Part shown: in pieces, positions 1 to 9,237 of the stretch | How the letters are laid out: the number at the start of each line of letters is the position of its first letter | How positions within the stretch are numbered: position 1 is the stretch's first letter | DNA from: Streptomyces sp. NBC_00237 | GTDB taxonomy: Bacteria > Actinomycetota > Actinomycetes > Streptomycetales > Streptomycetaceae | Length of the DNA: 64,000 nt | Direction of reading: 5' to 3' | NCBI RefSeq assembly: GCF_026342435.1 | Contig: NZ_JAPEMT010000001.1 | Span: forward strand, 1,482,501-1,546,500 | Program-made: the position numbers and the translations under genes | The notes under the pieces: model-generated | Told to the model about the DNA's origin: nothing | The model's database searches: none | Seen by the model: only the letters and a program-made list of their open reading frames with translations

Positions 1-1926
1 CTGGACGCCGAGTTCGACGCCGAGCGCGGCATCACCCCCGACCTGTGGATACGGGACGAGTCCGACCCGGCCAAGGGCACCGACCACGCGCCCGGGATGC
101 CGGCCACCCCCGAACTGCTCGCCCAGGTCGACGCCCTGCCGCCCGCCGACGACGTGCCGGACATCGACGAGGCCCGTGCCGTCGCCCCCGAGGACTCGTA
201 CAACCTGCGCCGCCTGCTGCGCGGCTTCGGGCTCCCGCTGCTGGTCAGCCTGAGTCTGGTGGCCGTCGACGCGGGGATGGGGCTGCTGCTGCCGGTGCTG
301 ATCCGGCACGGCATCGACGAAGGCGTCACCCAGCTCGCGCTCGGCGCGGTGTGGACGGCCGCCGGGCTCGCCCTGCTCGCCGTACTCGTGCAGTGGGGGG
401 CGCAGATCAGCGAGGCCCGGATGACGGGACGCACCGGGGAGAGGGTCCTGTACTCGCTCCGGCTGAAGATCTTCGCGCAGTTGCAGAGGCTCGGACTGGA
501 CTACTACGAGCGGGAGCTGACCGGGCGGATCATGACCCGGATGACGACGGACGTGGACGCGCTGTCGACGTTCCTCCAGACCGGTCTGGTGACGGCCTTC
601 GTGTCCGTCGTGACCTTCCTCGGCGTGATGGTGGCGCTCGTCGTCATCGACGTGGAGCTCGCCCTCGTCGTCTTCGCGACGCTTCCGCTGCTGGTCGTCG
701 GCACGTACTTCTTCCGGAAGAAGAGCGTCCAGGCGTACGAGCTGGCCCGCGACCGGGTCGGCGTCGTCAACGCCGACCTCCAGGAGTCGGTGGCCGGACT
801 GCGCATCGTGCAGGCTTTCGGGCGGGAGAGGGCGGGCCGCGAGCGGTTCGCCGACAGCAGCCGCAGCTACCGGCAGGCGCGGGTGCGCGGACAGTGGCTG
901 ATCTCCGTGTACTTCCCGTTCGTGCAGCTCCTCGCGTCGGTGGCGGCCGCGGCCGTGATGATCGTCGGGGCGGGGCGGATCGAGGCCGGGACGCTCACGG
1001 CGGGCGCGCTCGTCGCGTACCTGCTGTACATCGACCTCTTCTTCGCCCCCGTCCAGCAGCTCTCCCAGGTCTTCGACGGCTACCAGCAGGCCACGGTCTC
1101 GCTGCGCCGCATCCAGGAACTGCTGCGCGAGCCGACGTCGACCGTCGGGGCCGACGCTCCGAAGGACGTGCTGTCGCTGCGCGGGGAGATCGCCTTCGAG
1201 GACGTGTCGTTCAAGTACGGCGATGAGGAGGAGGCGCTGTCGGAGGTCTCGCTGCACATACCGGCGGGGCAGACCGTCGCCTTCGTCGGCGAGACCGGCG
1301 CGGGAAAGTCGACTCTGGTCAAGCTGGTGGCGCGTTTCTACGACCCGACCTCGGGCCGCGTCACCGCGGACGGCTCCGATCTGCGCGACCTCGACATGAC
1401 CGCGTACCGGCACCGCCTCGGCGTCGTCCCGCAGGAGGCGTACCTCTTCGCGGGGACCGTCCGTGACGCGATCGCCTACGGGCGGCCCGACGCCACCGAC
1501 GCCTCGGTCGAGGCGGCGGCCCGCGCGGTCGGCGCGCACGACATGATCGCCACGCTCGACGGCGGCTACCTGCACGAGGTCGCCGAGCGGGGCCGCAACC
1601 TCTCGGCGGGGCAGCGCCAGCTCATCGCGCTCGCCCGGGCCGAGCTGGTCGACCCGGACGTGCTGCTCCTCGACGAGGCGACGGCGGCTCTGGACCTCGC
1701 CACCGAGGCGCTGGTCAACCAGGCGACCGACCGCCTCACCGGCCGCCGTACGACGCTGGTCGTCGCGCACCGGCTGACCACGGCCGCCCGGGCGGACCGG
1801 GTCGTGGTCATGGACCACGGGCGGGTCGCGGAGGACGGCACGCACGACGAGCTGCTCGCGCTGGACGGCACGTACGCGCGGCTGTGGCGGACCTTCGTGG
1901 GGGAGGACGAACCGGCGGCGGTCTGA
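1..1926 (+). CDS. ABC exporter half-transporter, fused permease-ATPase (5' end cut by the window)
   Basis: Membrane exporter of the ABCB type with a transmembrane domain followed by an ATPase domain. The reading frame is open from base 1, so the true start lies outside; the internal ATG at 97 is not needed. Hydrophobic segments run from about base 220 to 1080. The ATPase follows with Walker A GETGAGKST (about 1291), signature LSAGQRQ (about 1600), Walker B VLLLDEAT (about 1663) and an H-loop histidine in VVAHRL. All catalytic motifs are intact. Streptomyces usually carries such half-transporters as adjacent pairs, and the partner would lie upstream of the window. The substrate cannot be told from sequence; drug or lipid export is typical of the family. 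Confidence 0.93.
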   Translation: MDAEFDAERGITPDLWIRDESDPAKGTDHAPGMPATPELLAQVDALPPADDVPDIDEARAVAPEDSYNLRRLLRGFGLPLLVSLSLVAVDAGMGLLLPVLIRHGIDEGVTQLALGAVWTAAGLALLAVLVQWGAQISEARMTGRTGERVLYSLRLKIFAQLQRLGLDYYERELTGRIMTRMTTDVDALSTFLQTGLVTAFVSVVTFLGVMVALVVIDVELALVVFATLPLLVVGTYFFRKKSVQAYELARDRVGVVNADLQESVAGLRIVQAFGRERAGRERFADSSRSYRQARVRGQWLISVYFPFVQLLASVAAAAVMIVGAGRIEAGTLTAGALVAYLLYIDLFFAPVQQLSQVFDGYQQATVSLRRIQELLREPTSTVGADAPKDVLSLRGEIAFEDVSFKYGDEEEALSEVSLHIPAGQTVAFVGETGAGKSTLVKLVARFYDPTSGRVTADGSDLRDLDMTAYRHRLGVVPQEAYLFAGTVRDAIAYGRPDATDASVEAAARAVGAHDMIATLDGGYLHEVAERGRNLSAGQRQLIALARAELVDPDVLLLDEATAALDLATEALVNQATDRLTGRRTTLVVAHRLTTAARADRVVVMDHGRVAEDGTHDELLALDGTYARLWRTFVGEDEPAAV

Positions 1927-2151
1927 TCCGCCGGTCGGCCGGGCCGGTGGGGGACGCCCGGTCCGCCGCCCCCTTCACCGCCCCCTTCACCGCCTGTTCC
2001 GCCGTCCGCCGCCGGTCGTCCTCTTTGCCCGTGCAACCGATGCATGGCCTTCGTGCGTCGTACGTGCATACGATCCCCGGGTCGGCGGGGCGAACATGTT
2101 CGGTCGGGCGTTAGGTGTTCGGCGGGGCGGGTGGGGGCAGGCGTGGGTCCA

Positions 2152-2541
2152 ATGGGACGAATAAGGCGAAGAGTGACCGGTGCGTTCGCTGTGGCGGTCG
2201 TGGCCGGGCTGCTGACCGTGGGCGGTCCGGCCGTGGGCCGGGCGGACGCGGCGGCGGCCTCCTGCGCCGGGACACGTGTCAAGACGTACGGCTTCGCGAC
2301 CGGCGAGGTCCGCGTGTTCCGGAGCGGCAACTACGTGTGCGCCATGGCGGTCGCCAAGAGGTCGGGCGTGCGGCAGAAGATACGGGTCAGCATCCAGGCG
2401 CGGGGCGGCAGGCCGGCCGTCGACGCGGGGACGTACACGCAGCGGGCGGGGCCGGTGACGGTGTACGGGAAGAGCCGGTGCGTGCGGGTGGAGGGCTCGG
2501 TGGCGGGGAGGGGGACCGCCTCGGGCTGGATCTTGTGCTGA
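2152..2541 (+). CDS. Small secreted protein with four cysteines
   Basis: A 129-residue exported protein of unknown function. The start is taken at the ATG that opens MGRIRRRVTG, because a basic n-region, a hydrophobic core (AVAVVAGLLTV) and an Ala-rich cleavage region (ADAAAA) follow at once; an in-frame ATG at 2044 would bury this signal peptide. The mature part is about 90 residues with cysteines near its start, middle, late and last positions, so two disulfides are likely. It is rich in Arg/Lys/Gly and ends in a terminal Cys. It resembles the many small secreted Streptomyces proteins without an assigned role. It stands alone between two unrelated genes. Confidence 0.7.
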   Translation: MGRIRRRVTGAFAVAVVAGLLTVGGPAVGRADAAAASCAGTRVKTYGFATGEVRVFRSGNYVCAMAVAKRSGVRQKIRVSIQARGGRPAVDAGTYTQRAGPVTVYGKSRCVRVEGSVAGRGTASGWILC

Positions 2542-2623
2542 ATTGTCCAACTCGCCTGGTGACAAAGGGGTTTGAGGGAACTAGGTTCACCCTGTTGTCC
2601 GTGTGCCGACAGGGGAGTGGTTC

Positions 2624-4093
2624 ATGCGCAAGACGTTCCGGGGAGTGGTCGCGGGAGCGGTGCTCATAGGCGCCGTCGGAGCGACCGGAGGGGCGGTGCA
2701 GGCCGCCGAGCCCGCCGGGCCGAGACCCGCGTCGGCACCGGCCGCCGACGCCAAGTCCGACGTACAGGCCGACATCAAGGACCGCCTCCTCGCGATACCG
2801 GGCATGAGCCTGGTCGAGGAGAAGCCGGTCGACGGCTACCGCTTCTTCGTCCTGAACTACACGCAGCCGGTGGACCACGCCCGCCCCTGGAAGGGCACCT
2901 TCCAGCAGCGCCTGACGATCCTGCACAAGGACGTGAACCGGCCCAGCGTCTTCTTCACCAGCGGCTACGACCTCTACACCAACCCGTCGCGCAGCGAGCC
3001 GACCCGGCTGATCGACGGCAACCAGGTGTCGATGGAGTACCGCTTCTTCACCCCGTCCCGCCCGCAGCCCGCCGACTGGTCGAAGCTCGACATCAAGCAG
3101 GCCGCCGACGACCAGCACCGCGTCTTCACCGCCCTGAAGAAGATCTACGGCAAGAAGTGGCTGGCCACCGGCGGCTCCAAGGGCGGCATGACCGCCACCT
3201 ACTACGAGCGCTTCCACCCGCGCGACATGGACGGCGTCGTCGCGTACGTCGCCCCCAACGACGTGAACAACCGCGAGGACTCGGCGTACGACCGCTTCTT
3301 CCAGACCGTCTCCACCAAGGGGTGCCGCGACAAGCTCAACGCGGTGCAGCGCGAGGCCCTGGTGCGGCGCGGTCCGCTGAGCGCCAAGCTCAAGAAGTGG
3401 GCCGCCGAGAACAAGGCCACCTTCCGCACCGTCGGCAGCCTCGACAAGTCGTACGAGTCGTCCGTCCTCGACTTCGTCTGGGCGTTCTGGCAGTACAGCG
3501 ACGAGTCCGAGTGCGCCGACGTCCCCGCCGCCGACTCCTCCGACGACGTCATCTACAACTACGTCGACGCCAAGTCCCCGTTCGCGTCCTACACCGACCA
3601 GGGCCTGGACCCGTACACCCCGTACTACTACCAGGCGGGCACCCAGCTCGGCGCCCCCCAGTACACGTACCCGCACCTCAAGGGCCTGATGAAGTACGGC
3701 CCCGAGTACTTCCAGCCGCGCGCCTACGTGCCCCGCGAGATCTCCATGACGTGGCAGGACAACGCCATGAAGGACGTCGACCGCTGGGTCAACCGCAACG
3801 CGCGCCAGATGATGTACGTGTACGGCGGCAACGACCCGTGGGGCGCCGAGCGCTTCCGCCCGGCCCCGGGCGGCGACAACCACGTCTACACCGTGCCGGG
3901 CGCCAACCACGGCGCGAGCATCTCCGGCCTGCCCGTCGACGAGCGGGCCGCCGCCGTCGCCCGGGTCCTGAAGTGGGCGGGCGTCGCACCCGCCGCCGTC
4001 CAGGCCGACCCGTCGACGGCGAAGCGGCTCACCGCGTACGACGCCGCCCTGGACCGGACCGAGCTGAACAGGGAGCAGTCGCTGCGCCCGTAG
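2624..4093 (+). CDS. Secreted S37-family (PS-10-type) prolyl aminopeptidase
   Basis: Extracellular serine peptidase of the S37/PS-10 group, which in Streptomyces releases tri- or tetrapeptides from proline-containing substrates. The start at ATG 2624 follows the RBS AGGGGAG at 2611 and opens a clear signal peptide (MRKTFRGVVAGAVLIGAVGA, cleavage near AQA-AE). The mature enzyme is an alpha/beta hydrolase. The nucleophile elbow GGSKGGM puts the serine near residue 185, an acidic residue lies in GNDPWG near 404, and the catalytic-type histidine lies in GANHGAS near 429. Its 489 residues match the family. It probably works in extracellular peptide scavenging. It converges on the lipoprotein gene with only 13 bases between stops. 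Confidence 0.88.
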   Translation: MRKTFRGVVAGAVLIGAVGATGGAVQAAEPAGPRPASAPAADAKSDVQADIKDRLLAIPGMSLVEEKPVDGYRFFVLNYTQPVDHARPWKGTFQQRLTILHKDVNRPSVFFTSGYDLYTNPSRSEPTRLIDGNQVSMEYRFFTPSRPQPADWSKLDIKQAADDQHRVFTALKKIYGKKWLATGGSKGGMTATYYERFHPRDMDGVVAYVAPNDVNNREDSAYDRFFQTVSTKGCRDKLNAVQREALVRRGPLSAKLKKWAAENKATFRTVGSLDKSYESSVLDFVWAFWQYSDESECADVPAADSSDDVIYNYVDAKSPFASYTDQGLDPYTPYYYQAGTQLGAPQYTYPHLKGLMKYGPEYFQPRAYVPREISMTWQDNAMKDVDRWVNRNARQMMYVYGGNDPWGAERFRPAPGGDNHVYTVPGANHGASISGLPVDERAAAVARVLKWAGVAPAAVQADPSTAKRLTAYDAALDRTELNREQSLRP

Positions 4094-4106
4094 CGTCCCC
4101 CGTGGT

Positions 4107-4895
4107 TCACACCGGCCGGGCGCAGCCCACCGGGTTCCCGCCGCCCAGCTGCACGTACAGCCGGGTGGCGGGCGGGCACTGGGGGCGGGTGTCGACCGCG
4201 CGGGTCACCTCGTACTCCGGGGAGCGCGCCCCGGAGCCGTCGCACGCGGTCTCCTTCACCCGGCCGCCGCCCGCCATGTACAGGCAGTCCCCGACGATCG
4301 TGTGCGGTCCGCCGCCTCCGCCGGGGTCGCCCGGGTGGGGGTCGGTGAGGTTGCGCATGCAGGCGTAGCCGCGCGGGACGACGCCGTCGCCGTTCTCGTC
4401 ACCGGTGGGGCTGGACTCGGAGATGTGCAGGACGAAGTCGGTGGTGACCGGGCACGAAGGGCCGTTCCCCGCCTGCCCGTTGTAGCGGGCGGTGACCTTC
4501 GCCGCCGCGCGCTCGCTGCCGCAGGAGACCTCGCGCGGGGTCTTCCCGTACGAGCTGCACTCGCGGACGTCGAGGAAGACGGCCCCGTACCCGGACGGGG
4601 TGACGGGCAGCGAGTCGACGGCCCTGCCGGGGTCCTCGGTGCCGTCGTCGCCCCCGAAGACGGTCTGACAGCCGGTGAGCGCGGTGACGGCCAGCAGGGC
4701 GGCGGCCCATCCGGTGACCCATGGCCTCGCGGTGGCCCAGGTCCTCGCGGTGGCCGATGGCCTTGCGGCGGCCCAGGTCCTTGCGGGGGCTCCGGCCCTT
4801 GCGGTGACTCCGGCCCTTGCGGTGGCCGATGGCCTTGCGGTGGCCCAGGTCCTTGCGGTGCCTCCGGCCCGGACCGCGTCTGTCTTCTTGCGCAT
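4107..4895 (-). CDS. Lipoprotein with LppU-like duplicated cysteine modules and repeat-expanded N-region
   Basis: Predicted surface lipoprotein of 262 residues, function unknown. The start MRKKTDAV is chosen because a purine-rich GGGGGGAT precedes it. The lipobox LTGC lies about 75 residues in, after the hydrophobic stretch WAAALLAVTALTGC. The intervening stretch is made of eight hexapeptides that each begin with AR (ARTWAT, ARPSAT and variants), coded by an 18-bp DNA repeat. The mature part holds two similar modules. Each has a GD/DV-x-EC or VGDC opening, a second Cys followed by an acidic or Glu-rich stretch, a beta-rich core and a CP motif, reminiscent of LppU/SCO3897-type domains. The long signal n-region is abnormal, so a start nearer the lipobox is possible but I see none with a better RBS. 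Confidence 0.72.
   Translation of the reverse strand: MRKKTDAVRAGGTARTWATARPSATARAGVTARAGAPARTWAAARPSATARTWATARPWVTGWAAALLAVTALTGCQTVFGGDDGTEDPGRAVDSLPVTPSGYGAVFLDVRECSSYGKTPREVSCGSERAAAKVTARYNGQAGNGPSCPVTTDFVLHISESSPTGDENGDGVVPRGYACMRNLTDPHPGDPGGGGGPHTIVGDCLYMAGGGRVKETACDGSGARSPEYEVTRAVDTRPQCPPATRLYVQLGGGNPVGCARPV
4723..4866 (-). repeat. Eight tandem 18-bp repeats inside the lipoprotein gene
   Basis: Eight contiguous 18-bp units of the form ggccttgcggtggcccag (plus strand) fill exactly 144 bases. They differ at a few third and first positions. The unit length is a multiple of three, so copy-number changes would keep the lipoprotein in frame and change only the length of its N-terminal basic region. 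Confidence 0.92.
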
Positions 4896-5419
4896 GCAGC
4901 ATCCCCCCGATACCTCTGCACCTTCGCCCAGAGTGGCCCGTCGCGGCGGGCGCACGCCAGGCTCACGGGGGCTTTTACGTCGTACGGGGCACGCCGACGG
5001 GCCCTGCTCGCACCCGAGTTCGGCCGCCCGGCCCCCGGGCCTCCCGCGTCACTCCCCGCGCCCGCTCTCACTCCCGTACCAATTTCCCGGGACCATGAAA
5101 TCCCGGGAACCCAGCCGCGCCCCGCTCCGTCCAACTGCCGTACTGCTGGTGAGTCTCCGCAGAGCGGTGTCGGCCCACGCTGCTGGCTGCGTTCGCTGAC
5201 TCCCCTCTCCAACCGCCTGCGGCCAGCAGCACACGCCGCCACCGGTGCGCCCCCCTCCGAATGCGCCGGTGGCGGCCCCTCCCCCTTCTCCGGCAGGACC
5301 CAACTCCGTACCCCTGCACGCCTCTTGACGGGTACTTACTTTCAGGGAAGCGTGACCCCGCTGGAAGTTTCCGTCAAGGACTGACGCGTCCGTCGAGGGC
5401 TTCACGAAGGGGTACCCCC
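4896..5419. other. Intergenic region between divergent lipoprotein and GH3 genes
   Basis: No convincing gene. The region holds the promoters of two divergent genes. The one clear structure is a pair of TCCCGGGA palindromes 16 bp apart at 5085 and 5101. A TTGACG hexamer near 5326 could be a -35 element for the hexosaminidase gene, but no good -10 follows. Confidence 0.5.
5084..5109. promoter_or_regulatory. Candidate operator: paired TCCCGGGA palindromes
   Basis: TTCCCGGGA and TCCCGGGAA form a 9-bp inverted repeat with an 8-base spacer, and each arm contains a palindrome of its own. Such doubled symmetry fits a dimeric regulator. No cognate regulator gene is adjacent. Confidence 0.35.
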
Positions 5420-7264
5420 GTGCCGATCCGCACCTTCACGCCATCCCGCCGCACCCTGCTGGGCGCGAGCGCCGCCGCAGTGGCCGCAGCCGTCACGGGA
5501 GTCGCTCCCGTCGGGGCCGCCGAACGGCCCTCCGCACATTCCGACGCCCGGCTCAGACGCCTGATCGCCTCCATGACCCTGGAGGAGAAGGTCGGCCAGC
5601 TCTTCGTGATGCGGGTCTACGGGCACTCCGCGACCGCCCCCGACCAGGCGGACGTCGACGCGAACCTCAAGGAGACGGGCGTACGCAACGCCGCCGAACT
5701 GATCTCCAAGTACCACGTCGGCGGCATCATCTACTTCGCCTGGGCGCACAACACCCGCGACCCGCACCAGATCGCCGACCTCTCCAACGGCATCCAGAAG
5801 GCCGGGTTGGCCGAACACCACCGCATCCCCCTCCTCATCTCCACCGACCAGGAGCACGGCATCGTCGCCCGCGTCGGCAAGCCCGCAACTCTGATGCCGG
5901 GGGCCATGGCGCTCGGCGCGGGAGCCTTCCGGCGGGGCACCCGGGACGCACGCGAGGCCGCCCGCATCGCGGGCCGCGAACTCCTCGCCCTCGGCATCCG
6001 CCAGAACTACGCCCCCGTCGCCGACGTCAACGTCGACCCCGCCAACCCGGTCATCGGCGTCCGCTCCTTCGGCTCGGTGCCGGAGTCGGTCGCGGCCCTC
6101 GTCGCCGCCCAGGTGAAGGGCTACCAGGGGGCGGGAATCGCCACCGCCGCCAAGCACTTCCCCGGCCACGGCGACACCAAGGACGACAGCCACGACCAGC
6201 TCCCGCACATCGACCACACCCGGCAGGAGTGGGAGGCCCTCGACGCGCCGCCCTTCCGCGCCGCGATAGCCGCCGGGATCGACTCGATCATGACGGCGCA
6301 CATCGTGGTCCCGTCCCTCGACCCGGCCGAGGACCCCGCGACCCTCTCCCACCCCATCCTCACCGGCGTCCTGCGCGAGCAACTCGGTTACGGGGGAGTG
6401 GTGGTGACCGACTCCCTCGGCATGCAGGGCGTACGCACGAAGTACGGCGACGACCGCGTCCCGGTCCTCGCGCTGAAGGCGGGCTGCGACCAGCTCCTCA
6501 ACCCGCCCAACCTGGCGGTCGCCTGGAACGCGGTGCTGGCCGCCGTCAAGGGCGGCGAGCTGACCGAAGCCCGCCTCGACGAGTCGCTGTTGCGCATCCT
6601 CCGCCTCAAGGCCCGCCGGGGCCTCTTCGACCGTCCGTACGTCACCCACCGGGGCGTCGACCGGACGGTCGGCATCCGTTCCCATCTGGCGGCGGCGGAC
6701 CGCATCGCGGACGCGACGACGACGCTCCTCGTCAACGAGGGCGGCCTGCTCCCCCTTTCCCGCCGCAGGCACCGCCGCGTCCTGGTCGTCGGCGTCGACC
6801 CGGCCTCCCCCTCCGGAACGACGGGCCCGCCCACCTCCGTCCTCGCCGCCTCCCTCACCCAACTGGGCTTCACGGCAATGGCGTTGTCGACCGGCTCGGC
6901 CCCCTCCCGCGCCAAGATCGACGAAGCGGTGGCGGCGGCGCGGGCGGGCGCGGACGCGGTGCTCATCGCCACGCGGAACGTGTCGGCGACGAGCGCGCAG
7001 CGGACGCTGGTCGCGGAACTGGTGGCGGTGGGCGTCCCGGTGATCGCCCTCGCGGTCCAGAACCCTTATGACGTCGCCCACTTGACGGGTCTGGGGGTCC
7101 GGGCGCACCTGGCCGCCTATTCCTGGACGGACGTCGAGATGCGGGCGGCCGCCCGGGTGCTCACGGGGAAGGTACGCCCGTCGGGCCGCCTGCCCGTGCC
7201 GGTCCAACGGGCGGACGACCCGTTGAAGGTGCTCTTCCCGGTGGGGCGCGGGCTCTGCTTCTAA
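5420..7264 (+). CDS. Tat-exported glycoside hydrolase family 3, beta-N-acetylhexosaminidase type
   Basis: Exported GH3 enzyme of 614 residues that should cleave terminal beta-linked GlcNAc, from chitin or peptidoglycan fragments. The GTG at 5420 is preferred to an upstream ATG at 5261 because GAAGGGG sits before it and a twin-arginine signal (SRRTLLGASAAAVAAAV) follows directly. The GH3 catalytic barrel carries the NagZ-type loop KHFPGHGDT with DSH near residues 244-257 (His as general acid partner) and the nucleophile Asp in VVTDSLGM near residue 330. The C-terminal half (from about 430) is a GH3 C domain, absent from minimal NagZ proteins. It stands alone, followed by a strong hairpin. Confidence 0.9.
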   Translation: MPIRTFTPSRRTLLGASAAAVAAAVTGVAPVGAAERPSAHSDARLRRLIASMTLEEKVGQLFVMRVYGHSATAPDQADVDANLKETGVRNAAELISKYHVGGIIYFAWAHNTRDPHQIADLSNGIQKAGLAEHHRIPLLISTDQEHGIVARVGKPATLMPGAMALGAGAFRRGTRDAREAARIAGRELLALGIRQNYAPVADVNVDPANPVIGVRSFGSVPESVAALVAAQVKGYQGAGIATAAKHFPGHGDTKDDSHDQLPHIDHTRQEWEALDAPPFRAAIAAGIDSIMTAHIVVPSLDPAEDPATLSHPILTGVLREQLGYGGVVVTDSLGMQGVRTKYGDDRVPVLALKAGCDQLLNPPNLAVAWNAVLAAVKGGELTEARLDESLLRILRLKARRGLFDRPYVTHRGVDRTVGIRSHLAAADRIADATTTLLVNEGGLLPLSRRRHRRVLVVGVDPASPSGTTGPPTSVLAASLTQLGFTAMALSTGSAPSRAKIDEAVAAARAGADAVLIATRNVSATSAQRTLVAELVAVGVPVIALAVQNPYDVAHLTGLGVRAHLAAYSWTDVEMRAAARVLTGKVRPSGRLPVPVQRADDPLKVLFPVGRGLCF

Positions 7265-7283
7265 CGCGCGTCACGCGGTCGAT

Positions 7284-7323
7284 CGGCATCGGGGTGCGCC
7301 TGCGGCTGGCCACCCCGATGCCG
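7284..7323. terminator. Hairpin between convergent GH3 and deformylase genes
   Basis: A perfect 13-bp stem (CGGCATCGGGGTG and its complement) encloses a 14-base loop 20 bases after the GH3 stop. There is no U-run on the plus strand, which is common for Streptomyces terminators. It could serve both converging units. Confidence 0.7.
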
Positions 7324-7445
7324 CCCTTTCGTCGAAGCCCGAGCGACCGACGGGCTTAACCCGCCGCCGCGACCGCCTACCCGGATCGAGCACGACCACC
7401 GGAAACTGACGGCAGCCCTGGGTGGGCCTGGACCCTAGGGATTGG

Positions 7446-7949
7446 CTACGGCTTGTCCTGGGTGTCATGGACCCGGTCGGTGAAGAGAATCCCGTTGAGG
7501 TGGTCGGTTTCGTGCTGCAGGCAACGAGCGAGCCATCCGGTTGCTTCTACGGTGACGGGCTTGCCGTGCAGGTCAACGCCGTCCACAATGGCGTATTCCG
7601 GTCGGGCGAGCAGGGCGAAGCGGTCCGGCGCTGACAGGCAGCCCTCGTCGCCGTGCGCTATCTGCTGATCGCCGGGGTTGATGGAGCGCAGAACCGGGTT
7701 CACGACGTGCCCACGTTGCGGCCGTCCGTCGGTGTCCGGGCAGTCGTAGACGAAGACGCGCCGGGGTACACCGATCTGGTTCGCCGCCAGGCCCACGCCG
7801 TCCGCTGCGTACATGGTGGCGAACATGTCGTCGATGAGCTGTGCAAGGGCGGTGTCGAACGATACGACCTGCTGGCACGGCTGGTGCAGGACAGGGTTTC
7901 CGCGAAGGACGATGTCGTGCACTTCGCCTGTGCGGGTCTGTTGTTCCAC
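7446..7949 (-). CDS. def: Peptide deformylase, accessory paralogue
   Basis: Metalloenzyme that removes the formyl group from the N-terminal Met of new proteins. All three signatures are present: GVGLAANQIG at residues 51-60, EGCLS with metal-binding Cys104, and HETDH at 146-150 supplying two His ligands and the catalytic Glu. The length of 167 residues is normal. It is the last gene of an operon with an MFS exporter and a P450, an unusual place for a deformylase. Streptomyces usually have several copies. A resistant spare copy beside an exporter is the classical layout of self-protection against a deformylase inhibitor such as actinonin, but no biosynthetic megasynthase is visible here, so this is inference. 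Confidence 0.92.
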   Translation of the reverse strand: MEQQTRTGEVHDIVLRGNPVLHQPCQQVVSFDTALAQLIDDMFATMYAADGVGLAANQIGVPRRVFVYDCPDTDGRPQRGHVVNPVLRSINPGDQQIAHGDEGCLSAPDRFALLARPEYAIVDGVDLHGKPVTVEATGWLARCLQHETDHLNGILFTDRVHDTQDKP

Positions 7950-7986
7950 CTGTCTACCTTCTTTCTGTGCTTCGGGGCGACTGCGC

Positions 7987-9237
7987 TCAGGTGCGGTTAC
8001 CCGCTCGCTCTGCCCAGCGTGCCGTGGCCGGTACCAGCAGCCCGGAGAGCACGAAGAGGGCGGCCAGGACCAGCCATCCCTGCTTTCCCGCGCTGATGAC
8101 CGCGATCAGGAGGATCGGGGCAGCCACGCTGGTCGCGGCGCGTCCGGTGGCCAGCATTCCCTGGTACTGGCCGTGCGCGTGAGAGGGCGCGAGTCTGAAG
8201 CTGAGTCCCCATTCCCCGGAGACCTGGTGCATCTCGCCCCAGGTGTGGGCAATCATCGCCAGAACGAGGATGGCCGCGGCGAGCAGCGCGCCCACGTCAC
8301 TGCCGGCTGCCGCGTAGAGCAGGCAGGTGGCAGCGAGGAACAGTCCGGCCCATCGTGAGGAACGTGCCGCGCCGGCCAGACTGTCTCCGCGGGAGCTGGT
8401 TTTCAGTTGGAAGAGCACGACCAGCACGGTGTTCATGACGATCAGCGCGCTGAACATCCAGGCCGGGGCGTCGGTGTGCATGACGATCCACAGGGGCAGG
8501 GCGATTTCCATCAACCCGCTGTTCAGTGCCAGGAGGGCGTTGAGCCCGGTGAAAGCGAGAAAGGGAAGGTCTGTCAACACCAGTGACATGCGGGCTCGTT
8601 GGGGGTGATCTGCGGCGGCGGGCCCCTTCGGGAGGCGGGTCAGGACTGCCGCCGAGGCGACGTACATCAGCGCGGCGCCGACGACGAGGGCCTGGTACGC
8701 GGTCCGGGTGTCGATGAAGAGGGCGATGCCGGCGGCTCCCGCACCGACGGAGATTCCGACGTTGGTCACCACTTGGAGGTGAGCACGGGCGGTCACCCGG
8801 TCGTCGGGTGCGGCGATGTCCGCGATCAGTGCCGGAAGCACCGTCCGGCAGCCTCGCTGCAGCACTCCCACTACGCAGGCGACGATGACGAAGAGCCAGA
8901 ACGAGCGGACCCACAAGTAGCACAGTATGGCCGGAATGACCGCTGTGGTCAGGATCAACAGGACACGGTGCGCGCCCTTCCGGTCGGCCACGTGCCCGAG
9001 GGGTATGGCGAACAGCAGGCCGGCCAGGCTCGCGATGGTGAGGCCGAGTCCCACCTCGACCAGGCTCAACCCCACCACACGGGTGAAGAACAGGGTGCTG
9101 ACGGTGACGAACAGTCCGTCACCCATCGTCGTCAGGAGGGTGGAGAACGCCACCTGGCGCACCGGGCCCGCTGCCGGGACGGCGCGCGAGACGAGACGCC
9201 GCACACGGGATGCGGGTGCGGACGAGGGTGCGGTCAT
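7987..9237 (-). CDS. MFS efflux transporter
   Basis: Major facilitator superfamily drug/proton antiporter of 416 residues with about twelve hydrophobic segments. The signature between helices 2 and 3 is GHVADRKGAHRV, and the central cytoplasmic loop (LPKGPAAADHPQRARM) is of normal length. Its ATG overlaps the stop of the upstream P450 gene as ATGA at 9234-9237, so the two are translationally coupled. Coupled expression with a P450 suggests that it exports the P450 product or an inhibitor relevant to the deformylase downstream. Substrate unknown. Confidence 0.9.
   Translation of the reverse strand: MTAPSSAPASRVRRLVSRAVPAAGPVRQVAFSTLLTTMGDGLFVTVSTLFFTRVVGLSLVEVGLGLTIASLAGLLFAIPLGHVADRKGAHRVLLILTTAVIPAILCYLWVRSFWLFVIVACVVGVLQRGCRTVLPALIADIAAPDDRVTARAHLQVVTNVGISVGAGAAGIALFIDTRTAYQALVVGAALMYVASAAVLTRLPKGPAAADHPQRARMSLVLTDLPFLAFTGLNALLALNSGLMEIALPLWIVMHTDAPAWMFSALIVMNTVLVVLFQLKTSSRGDSLAGAARSSRWAGLFLAATCLLYAAAGSDVGALLAAAILVLAMIAHTWGEMHQVSGEWGLSFRLAPSHAHGQYQGMLATGRAATSVAAPILLIAVISAGKQGWLVLAALFVLSGLLVPATARWAERAGNRT

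Noticed and set aside
45-1226. Plus-strand frame of 393 codons overlapping the ABC exporter
   Set aside because: Arg/Gly/Pro-rich shadow of the exporter frame, which has all ABC motifs.
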